Positions 55,670 through 64,000 of a stretch of DNA of 64,000 nt are shown piece by piece. Under the pieces are notes generated by a model that saw only the letters and a list, made by a program, of their open reading frames with translations, did no database searches and was not told where the DNA came from. Every line of letters begins with the position of its first letter. The first letter of the stretch is position 1. The stretch covers positions 53,456,473-53,520,472 of the forward strand of contig NC_087062.1 in the NCBI RefSeq assembly GCF_963678635.1, written 5' to 3'. The position numbers were made by a program, and so were the translations under genes. Source of the DNA: Symsagittifera roscoffensis (lineage: Eukaryota > Xenacoelomorpha > Acoela > Convolutidae).

Positions 55670-56353
55670 ATTTGACCTAATCCGTTTTTTGTAAAGTTAT
55701 AACGGTTTGTAACTTTGCAACTTGGGAGAATTAACAAGCCATATTTTTTGTTCTACAAGAGCATAGGTGGAGATTCAAATCCTCAAGCATTGAATTTGAG
55801 GAATGCAAATTCAACTTATGAAGACGTTACAAGACGCAAAACATATTACTTTGTACTTTACTTAGCGTTTTTTAAACTATTTTTTTGTTTCTCCTTCAAT
55901 TTTCCTAACCAAAACCTTTTAATAGGTGTTAAAAAGCAATCAAAACATTAAGTGCCTTAAAAACTACTATAAGAAATTTTAAGTTTCGCAGCAAAATGTT
56001 GCACTGGAAAGATGTAATTTTGAAAAACAACAGCAGTTGAAACGTAGAAAAGTTGAAATGATCCGATAACAGATATTCGGTGGTTAAATTAGTATTCCCT
56101 GCCATGAAAAAAAATTCGCAGTGTTGAGATAAAAGTGTTTCCTTGACTAATCTTAACTGGCTAGAACCAAATCGTGAAAAAACTAAAACAAAACATATTG
56201 ATTTATCTTTAATGGACAGACATATCACTAGCCATGGCTATACAAAAAAGTCTTGAGAGAGGGCTTTTGTTCTTCTAAACTTAACAGCGTATTATTTTAT
56301 AAAGCAAAAGTTTATTTTATAAAGTCTCACCGTTTCTTTTGAAAAAATCTAAC

Positions 56354-58273
56354 CTGCTTTCACTTGCTTCTGATGACTTCTTCCATTCGTTTCTTTCGTT
56401 TGCTGTATTTGTTTTGTGCGATCCCACGATCGTCGAGTTCTTGGAAACGCTCACTTCTGTATTGAGATTAGACCTTCTCGTGGACGAAAATGACTTGCGA
56501 AAATCATCGCTGATTGTCAGAGCACCCGAGGAAGATAAATCACTCGAAGACTTGGCACGATTGGTTCTCGGAGCATCTCTGGAGGTGACCTGGGATTTTG
56601 ACCTCTGTTTTAAGGCCAAACTGTCAACTGAAGATAAAGTCTGTGCGAGAATCAATTCCGATCGGTAGTTTTTCAGTAACGTGTGATTCGGCGTTTCGTG
56701 GCTCTCAACGCTGCTTGAAACATTCGCAACGTTCATTTCAGATTGAGTTGAGAAAATTCTCTCGTGATTATTTTGTCGACTGCTTGAAATGCTCTGTCGA
56801 TGATGATGGTAATTTTTCTGAACAGGCGTGCTCGGAACGGAAACCGTTTGATCAATGTGCGACTTCACGGAGGTAGCTCGGAAGTTGTTCATTCCAACTC
56901 TATTAACTGACCAATCGGAAAAACTGTTATTATTAGAGCGTGTTCTGAGGGAATAAAGCGAAGCAACGGCGGCTTTAAAAGGCGGGGGTTTCATGCATAT
57001 TCTATTTTTGTCTCCGGACCAACTTTTAAAAACTTTATTCATAGTTCCAGTTTTTTCTTCTACGTCAAGCTTTTCGTAACTGGTGACAATATTTTCGACA
57101 CCGTTTGCAAAACTATCGCAAAGTTCGCCCAATGGCAAAAGTCCGCTTCCGTTTAAGTCGTCTTGAAATGAATCGAGGCTTGAAATGGACTGTGTTGCAC
57201 ACATTCCGCCGCTCTGTTTTCTGATTGGTCCGCCGAAGTTATACGAGTCGCTCTGAATACTAACTGAAGTGCGCGACTGTTTCATATCGGATGTTTTATA
57301 AGTCGGATTTTGCGGATTGGAAGAATGCAAGCACGGGTCAATTAGTTTATAGCTGCGCTGCGGCGCCATGTTTTCGCTGCTGTTTGCGTTACTACTCACA
57401 GCACTATTGGAAATGCTTGAACTTGATTGGCCAGCAGAATGGTTACCACCAGCCGGTTTTTTCACCCAAATGTCTTCGACACTTCCATTTAAAGAAGTAA
57501 TTTCAGACGAAAGCTGTCGACTGTTTTGGAATTTAGGATCGGTTTGTTGGTGGTGGAGTTGTGGTGATGTTTTAGGTGAGGGTGAGAAAGATGTGGATCT
57601 GTCATGAAATAACTCAGTGTTCGATCGTTTTACAAGGTAGTTCACGTTGTCGTAAAGAGACACCTGCTTGGGAGATGAGCTCTGATTCAGTTGATTAATC
57701 TGCTGACTGTCTCCATTTCTGAGGCGAGGGGATTTTATCGTTTTATTGTCTCTCTTGTCAGCAATGTCATCTAAGCTAGACTGAAACCATGCCGCGTTTA
57801 CTTTAGACTGCAGTCTGTCAGTCGCACTGTCACTGCACAAACCTTCACTCGAAGATTCCAATTGTAAATCTCTAGACCTCAGTTGCCAAATAGGTGCTGC
57901 ATGGTCTATTAAATGCGGCCTTGAGTCGTTAGAACTCAATACAGTCTGGTTGTAGTTTGGAACATGTGGTGAACTGACCCTATTTAGTGATTGCAAGGGA
58001 GGCGAGTAATCTGAAAGCGGGGTTATAGTATTTATTGAGTTGGATGACGAGGGGGTGGTTGAGAGGGCCGGTTCCCAGTTGCCATTTAGATCATAGGGGC
58101 CGGCGTTGCTGTTTTTGAGTTTATTGTTACTGCTATTGTTGCCGGTCTGAGAAGTAATGTAAGTCAATTTCTGTGGGTCAAATCCGCCGCCTCTTTTCTT
58201 CAAGATGCCTTCTTTGCCGCCTCCTTGGGGGTGTGTGGGGGAATGGGCGGAAACGCACTCTACTCCGGGGGGA
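56354..58273 (-). CDS. SILK/RVxF scaffold-like protein, exon 2 (largest)
   Basis: 1920 bp: one leading base, 639 codons, two trailing bases; acceptor 'gattattttcag|t', donor 'gaaagcag|gttaga'. A second donor 'aaacg|gtgaga' at 56331/56330 is also possible and would add 23 bases. Residues 149-787. Near the start is G170-I-L-K-K174, an exact match to the SILK docking consensus for protein phosphatase 1. The rest is strongly Ser/Asn/Gln-rich with many basic phosphosite contexts (R-S-N-T-E, R-S-K-S-Q, R-A-K-S-S, H-H-H-R-Q-S) and one hydrophobic piece (K-P-P-P-F-K-A-A-V-A-S-L-Y-S-L). A frame this long is certainly coding. No folded domain recognised. Confidence 0.92.
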
Positions 58274-59231
58274 CTGAAAATAATCAGAGGCGCTTTTGAA
58301 GCTGTTGACTAATCTCGCATAACTAAACCCGACACTAAGTGCGAGGCAAATATTTGGGTATCTGCTCTGATTTTAAAGCAGCAGAGCGAAGCGACTGAAT
58401 TCTGATTAGATTGAATTCGTGCACATGGGGACAGTTATGTGAAAACGACTTCACAACTAAATATGCCAGTATTTCCATAAAACAAACCGCCTTTGGACAA
58501 AATGGAATAAATTTGGATTTAAACGAGGAAACTAGAGAAATTTTGGGCTATTTATTACCCCATTTAACCTCCTTGGGAACTATAAAAATTTTGATAATCA
58601 GTTTTTTCAAAAATTCTTCTAAAAAGGAACTAAATCTCATGAAATAATCACGCCTTGACTTTATGAAAGCTTCAAGGTAACTTTATTTTTTATTGACAGA
58701 CACCTTCAAACAGATTTTAAACGACCTAAGCTCGCCAAAAACCCATCCCTGGAAGCCAAATTTTCTGCGTTTTAAACCCGTTTTTATTTTCTCGGGATAG
58801 TTTAGGTCGAACTTCAAATTTTAGTATTTCATTTCCTAAAGTCTTGGCTATACATAGTAGTAATTAATTTTATTTTATATTCAATCAAGTTTGGTAAGAA
58901 TTTTTTGCAATGATTTATTTTTCTCAATTGAATAACGATTCTTCTAAACTTTAAATTTTGGTATTAGTATTTTGGAAAGAAACACTTGCTTGCAGAAACG
59001 CTCAAAACACAATTATGCATGATCAACTAACGCATATTCAAAATTATTTCTTATAACAAATTAAAAAAAAACAAGCCTGCTCGTATCAGGGTTTAAAATT
59101 TAAAGAACTTTTTAAAAAATGTGTAGAAAATTTTGATTTTATGGAAAAATAATTGGCACATATCAATCGAACTATAGACTGTTTAACGGGATAACAATTC
59201 GTTTGAAAAATCACAAGAATCATCTGGTATA

Positions 59232-59640
59232 TTGGCTCATTATGAATTCAAATTCCTTAGCCTCCCCGGCATTTTTAGTCTGGAGGTAACGAATACGCTT
59301 GGGACGGCTGAGTTCGAATCTGAGCAGGACCTGTTTTTTTCGAAAGGAATTATTCCGTTTCAAAAAAATTATTGGCCTATTATTTGTCTGCTTATGTTTT
59401 GTAGGCTTAGTTGCCACATCTTGCAGTTTTTTCTACTGAACGCATTTTTCATTGAAGTTGTTTTGAGTGGGTGGTTTATTTGCTCCTGCAATATGTAATT
59501 TTACAAACCTTGTTTTCGTATTTTGGTTTTTAGTTATTTTTAAGGTTGAAACCTTTATTCGGTCCCAATGGTTTCAATTTACATTTCATAGGCTAACTGA
59601 CCAATTTTTGGGTCATTTCATGGGAATACAACTTTTCTGC
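59232..59640 (+). repeat. SINE-like dispersed repeat, copy at 59.2 kb
   Basis: 'tattggctcattatgaattc' (A-box-like 'ttggctcatta'), then 'ctggaggtaacgaatacgc', 'ctgagttcgaatctgagcag' (B-box-like 'gttcgaatc'), 'gtttttttcgaaaggaatta', 'tttcaaaaaaattattggcc' and a tail with 'gtaattttacaaacc' and 'ctgaccaatttttgggtc'. This is the copy with the best Pol III-like boxes. Same family as 38620-39030 and the segment in each array unit. Confidence 0.55.
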
Positions 59641-60020
59641 TCTCCACCAGATCGCCCAAGATGATAAAATCAAAATTTTTCAGAACAACGTTTTTTTGGC
59701 TCAGTTGGCGTTCAAATTTTCCTAAATAAAACGCCGTGACGTAATTTTGTGACGTAATTTCTTCTAATAGAATACCATCTAGCCAATCTTTTAATTTTTT
59801 TTCTTGATGTTTTTCATTATTTTTGAGTGCTTTTTCAAATTTTTTTTAGAAAAACAATTTGCGTCTACACACAACATTTGAATCAGTTAGCGTGCCTCAA
59901 ATAAAGTTCGAATAAAAACTTTTGTCTGGGTTAAATTTTGTCACATTGGGCACAAACTATTGAAAAACAGAAAATTTCAAGTACTTAAAAAATGCACGCT
60001 AAGTTTCTTTAAAAAACTCA

Positions 60021-60240
60021 ACCAGACTGCCCGTATCAAGGCAACGCCCTGAATGTTCCAATTTATAATAAAACTCACTGCGCGTTGGTTATCTCAAATT
60101 GACCAAATTGACAATCTCTAAACCCCCATAACTTTACGAAAAGTGATCACTGCTGGAATATCTTTTTAATTTTGAATTCAGGACAACAAAAAACACTCCA
60201 TAAGATTTTTGAAAATTCTGCCAAAAACTGCTTGTTAAAA
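60021..60240 (+). repeat. foldback-family fragment
   Basis: 'ccagactgcccgtatcaagg', 'cgccctgaatgttcc', 'aaattgaccaaattgacaat', 'cccccataactttacgaaaa' and 'aggacaacaaaaaacactcc' match the left half of the element at 61438-62509 in order. Confidence 0.65.
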
Positions 60241-61437
60241 ATTAAAAATTATCTCGAGAAAAAATCATCCCGAGCAGAAGCATTCCGTTTATTGCTTCGA
60301 AAGTCGGAGTAAAAATTAAATTTCACAAAAATAATAAAAGACCACAAAGCTTAGAAAGCAGTTTTAACTTCATATCTTTCTGCACTATTTTTTTTTGCTT
60401 TTCAAACCCAAAAACCATAGATTTTTTGTTTCACCTTTTTTATAATGAATAAACGGAAGCGAAGCATTTTTACCCATTTTAAAAATGTTATTAAGGTCAA
60501 AAACTTTTTCTGGCTAAAAATTGCAATTATTCTATACTAAACGTGGTAAAAAAACGTCAAAACTTGAAAAAACAACAAAAAAAGTAATCTATAATTGAGT
60601 ATTGAAATTCAATTAGCAATTAAATCAAAACACCTGGCCAGAGTTTAAAATTCAATTTTTGTCTCCCTCTTTTTTCCATATTTGCAAAAAAACTAATAGC
60701 AAACTTGATCTAGAAGTTTTTGATAGCTGGGAAAATTTATTTTGCGAGCTTGCCAGTCGCCAGTCGCAAGAAACTAGCTCTCCATAAGAATGCCTGGTGG
60801 TTGTAGGCGCAGAGTATCGACACGAGCTAAGTGCACCGCCGGCCAGGCAACTGAGAGAAAACGTTAACAAATTGACGATATCAGCTGATTATCAAAACTG
60901 AACTATCTCTGTATCTGTTAAAAAGACGACGCCTGCCTTACAATAAAATCTGCTTCCAATTTACTAATTTTGCTAGCGGCAAACCATCGCGTTATTATTT
61001 CGATCACTTCAGTGAAAATGACTGGTAGAAACAGCGGCGTTAGGATGTGTTTTTCCGACATTTTTGGCAATTTGGTTCCAAGAAACTGGTTGGTGAACAT
61101 GTGTGGCACCATTTAGAGTAGAAATGGTCATTATTCGGATTTTTAAGATTTCGGAAACTCAGTGTCGAGAAAATTGTGTCTGAGTTTTTCCGTTTTTCAG
61201 AATAATTTACACGGAAGGTTACGTAGAACTGCGCTTCCAATCTGCAGTTTTTATTTGGTTTAGCAATTATTAACATACTTTTGCAAATTTTTAATATCTC
61301 TTTCATCTATGAACAACGAATGAAGAAATAAATCTTTTTTGTTTCACTTTTCGTTTTCTAAACTTCTTCACTAAAGTTTCTGTGGTCAAAGAATTTTGTG
61401 CTACGTTGTTTCCACTGGTAATTTTGATAATGATGAC

Positions 61438-62509
61438 AACAAGACTGCTCGTATCAAGCAAAGCTCTGTATCTTCCGAATGCAATTTAACACTAATAAAT
61501 TTGTTGCGAAAATCACCCCACCCCCACGCTAAGTACACAGTTATACACTAGCAATTTAATTCAGAACGTTTTCTGAGACGGAAAAAATCTCTGTTTACGC
61601 GTTAAGAGCACAAATAACATCGAGCGTTAATCATCCCAAATAGGCCAAATTATCAATATTTAAGCCCCCATAACTTTACGAAATATGATCACAAGTGAAA
61701 TGAACTTCTTTTCAAAACTTAGGTCAGGACAACAATACCTTTCGACTGATATATTTGGCTAGTTAGAAAATCGAAATTTGTCTAAAAAAACACCCGAGCA
61801 CAAAAATGTCGCCACTTTGTTTGAAAGTCTGAACAATAAATTGTTTCAGAAACATATCTAACGTTTTATCATTTTATATATGTCTTTTTCGAATGCAGAT
61901 GGTTTGTTAGATCGCCATTAGACACGAATTAACTAGTTTCAGGCGTCTGGCAACGTCCGCTCTCTTAACATGATAGAAAGTAAATCAGCCGAAATGATAA
62001 TACTTTCATCCATTTCTGTTCCGACTTTCGAAAAAAGTGCGGAATATTTATGCTTGTGTGTTTTTTTATTCAGTCAATTTTCGACTTCTTAACTAAGCGT
62101 TTTTGACGGAATATTTTTTATACCATCTGAAAGATATTGTAGTCCTGTTTCTAAAAATATATTTTACCTGAGATCATTTGTCGTAGAGTTACGGGGATTT
62201 CAAAATTGGTAATTTGACCAATTTGGGACAATTAACGCACGATATATTGCGTACTTATAACACGCGTAAGCCGTCCAAATTAAATTGAGGCAGCAATTTA
62301 ATCTTGTTTAACACAAGAGGAGACGCTAAATACACTATCAGTAATTTGCAAAGCGTATCGAGGGATAAAATTAAGAAAAAAACGAATTAATTTGTCTTTA
62401 ATTTTTTCTCAATTATTTTGTCAATTATTCAACAAATTTTTTTTTTAAATTGGCTGTAAGTGCAGTCGGAACGTTCAGGGATTTACCCTGATATACGAGA
62501 AGTCTTGTT
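61438..62509. mobile_element. 1.07-kb foldback element with long imperfect inverted arms
   Basis: Ends 'aacaagactgctcgtat' (left) and 'aacaagacttctcgtat' (right, reverse complement). Beyond the ends the arms go on matching: left 'cccccataactttacgaaat', 'aggacaacaatacctttcg', 'gtctaaaaaaacac'; right (reverse complement) 'ccccgtaactctacgacaaa', 'aggactacaatatctttcag', 'gtcaaaaacgctta'. So each arm is several hundred bp. No transposase frame. Related fragments lie near 53155, 53920 (reversed), 54185, 59072 and 60021. Confidence 0.75.
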
Positions 62510-62650
62510 AATTTTATGAAAAAATCAGGTTTCAACGGGAAATACATAAATATCGACCGGTTAATATGCTGCATTTTAAGTTTAAACATCGATCCCGGCT
62601 AATTTTTCCGCTCTCGCTTCAACAAAGGATGAAAAATGAACAAGACATAC

Positions 62651-63094
62651 CTGTACTGATTTTGTGTTCTCGTCTGCTGTTGGCCACTCGGAGGCCTAGA
62701 CGGATGGTGAAAGGTGTTCGATCTTCGACTACGACCGTAGGGTGCCGCTACAAACGAATTACCCGAAACGACAAGTTGCGACGGCTGACTCTGCCTTTCC
62801 GAAACAGCAAAGTTGCTATCATAAGTGTGATCAGATCTTAAATGAGAAGAGCTGTTCGGTCTGTGTTCGTCTACTGTCTCTAAACATGGTGTCGTTCTAG
62901 CCCAATAGAGAGACGAGGAGCTATTCACAGTCGGTTGGAACGAAACACTTGGATGTTGCTGCTGCAGTTGTTGGTGTTGTTGATGTGCAGGTTGAGTTCT
63001 GCTAGTTTTTGATCTGTTGGGAGAAAATGAGGTTTCGACACCCTGGAATTGTTTAGATCTGGGTGGCACTGGGTAGAGAGTGGCGGGATTAAAG
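62651..63094 (-). CDS. SILK/RVxF scaffold-like protein, first visible exon
   Basis: 444 bp: one leading base, 147 codons, two trailing bases; acceptor 'ctttttatttag|c', donor 'gtacag|gtatgt'. Residues 1-147. Starts F-N-P-A-T-L-Y-P-V-P-P-R-S-K, then a Gln/His-rich run (H-Q-Q-H-Q-Q-L-Q-Q-Q-H), Ser-rich sequence and R-S-R-R-S-N-T-F-H-H-P (a basic phosphosite context), ending Q-N-Q-Y. The acceptor and leading base show that at least one more exon lies upstream (beyond 63094, probably outside the window). Junction phase with the next exon is exact. Confidence 0.85.
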
Positions 63095-63769
63095 CTAAAT
63101 AAAAAGAGCGTCGTCTATGAACAAGAAAGATCAACTTAAAAAGTAATTACATAGCCAAAAAGAAAAATTGGTCATTTTGAGCTAAAAACTGAATCTCAGA
63201 AGCTAATTCTATAAATATTTAAAATATTCAATTCATAAAAGTTTGAATGAATGTCGCAAATAATAATCAAACAATTATTCTTTAATTACTATTAAACTTT
63301 CAGCTGGCCAAATATAAATCAATATTTCATTGAAATATAAAAATAGAGCAGGAATCAAGTATGATTCAATAACAAAAACAGCCTGGTTTTAATCGAACTA
63401 CGGTATGTGTCGAATAACTCAAAACATCAGAGAACATCGAATCCACTGATTAGGTTGCAATAAAGAGGATGTCACTCTTTCCATTCAAATGTGATATCCT
63501 ATCTGTTTTACTAGAGCGGTTTAATTCAAATTCCCTGAAAACGTGTTAAATAGTTCCACCTTTTCCCAACCTCGAGTGCCGGATAACAAAAGAAGGGCAA
63601 ATGAAAGCCAGGGGGCAAGAGATGGTAAAAGTTTGTTGAACAAATAAATGTTTTTTTTTCAGTTATCACGAACTGACGACGTGCTGCATAAGTCGCATAA
63701 AAATAACACCAAAGAAAAAAATTTTTTGTCAAGGCAATTCCTATCAAATTTTTATTGCTTGATGATTAA
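63095..63769. other. upstream intron of the minus-strand gene, no feature
   Basis: AT-rich. No exon, transposon end or repeat recognised. Confidence 0.4.
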
Positions 63770-64000
63770 TTAGGTTTAGTTATTTCTCAAACTTTCGAGC
63801 GCTTTATTTTCTTTGACTATAAATATCTGCAAACTGAAATGCTCGATGAAATTTATTCCATCGATTTAGGAGCAAATGGGTCATTTTATCTTGCGGGTTT
63901 TTCGGAAAAGATAAAACTGCAAGAGGACTTTGTTAAAAAAAGATCAGAGACGGGCGGAACAGCCAGGAAAATTTGCGTGGGAAAGCCACTACTTCAACTG
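63770..64000 (+). CDS. partial open frame running off the right edge
   Basis: 77 codons with no stop up to the last base; the first ATG is at 63839, giving 54 codons. The translation reads M-L-D-E-I-Y-S-I-D-L-G, then F-Y-L-A-G-F and a basic/polar part with E-T-G-G-T-A-R-K and G-K-P-L-L-Q-L. GC content rises over the last 60 bp, as in the exons of this window. 'gattaattag' just before 63770 could be an acceptor. No domain recognised. It opposes the minus-strand gene, so it is either a nested gene, the start of a neighbouring gene, or chance. Confidence 0.3.

Larger units (their letters stand above)
51107..56353 (-). other. large intron with MITEs and foldback-related repeats
   Basis: 5.2-kb intron (donor cag|gttaga, acceptor ggaatag). 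Contains the TA-flanked MITE (52035-52908), fragments of the 'aagactgctcgtat' foldback family (53155-53230, 53915-53960 reversed, 54185-54460) and MITE copy 7 (55257-55669). The plus-strand open frames at 51126-51392, 54538-54859 and others look random. Confidence 0.7.
58274..62650 (-). other. intron with SINE-like and foldback repeats
   Basis: 4.4-kb GT-AG intron (donor cag|gtatgt, acceptor ttttcag) in phase 2. Contains a foldback-family fragment near 59072, the SINE-like repeat (59232-59640), another foldback fragment (60021-60240) and the complete foldback element (61438-62509). Confidence 0.75.

Noticed and set aside
56339-57607. Plus-strand open frames opposite the large exon at 56354-58273
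   Set aside because: They are shadows of the 639-codon minus-strand frame, as are the plus-strand frames at 41597-41947, 44181-44429, 50810-50995 and 62566-62841.

Overview
The window looks like nuclear DNA of an animal, probably an invertebrate; I cannot name the species. The reasons are the AT-rich and gene-poor sequence, GT-AG introns of 74 bp to over 5 kb with matching phases, AATAAA signals, hAT-type and TA-flanked miniature transposons, a decayed non-LTR retrotransposon, and several minisatellites. No bacterial features (operons, ribosome binding sites, CRISPR, tRNA or rRNA genes) were seen.

Layout. 1-4102: non-coding, with decayed repeats and one truncated hAT-type MITE. 4103-21010: a head-to-tail array of four units, three of about 4.45 kb (nearly identical) and one variant of 3.55 kb. 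Each full unit carries its own array of about 165-bp repeats, a tRNA-like/hairpin segment, a CT microsatellite and the stump of a hAT transposon; the variant keeps a larger piece of that transposon with a BED zinc-finger coding fragment. 21011-25179: non-coding, with two direct copies of a dispersed repeat. 25180-26137: the last three exons of a plus-strand gene whose C-terminal 148 residues resemble a GIY-YIG nuclease-type fold. 26138-41300: repeats, including an intact-ended MITE, two direct repeats 7.6 kb apart, a 62-bp minisatellite, a broken LINE reverse transcriptase (34067-35785, minus) and a CACTG-ended MITE. 41301-63094: one large minus-strand gene with at least seven phase-compatible exons (about 1593 residues, 5' end outside the window). 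Its introns hold more MITEs, foldback elements and an 85-bp minisatellite. 63770-64000: an open frame on the plus strand that runs off the window.

The minus-strand gene appears to encode a long, Ser/Thr/Gln-rich, mostly disordered scaffold-like protein. It carries matches to the SILK and RVxF protein-phosphatase-1 docking motifs and to 14-3-3 sites. An in-frame read-through of one intron would replace its last 256 residues with a short hydrophobic tail, with its own AATAAA about 40 nt further on; this could make a membrane-anchored isoform. The two genes show no obvious functional link. The most unusual items are the nested tandem array, the GIY-YIG-like gene whose 3' splice site lies at the edge of a repeat, and the possible tail-anchored isoform. 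All functional statements are inferred from sequence reading alone.
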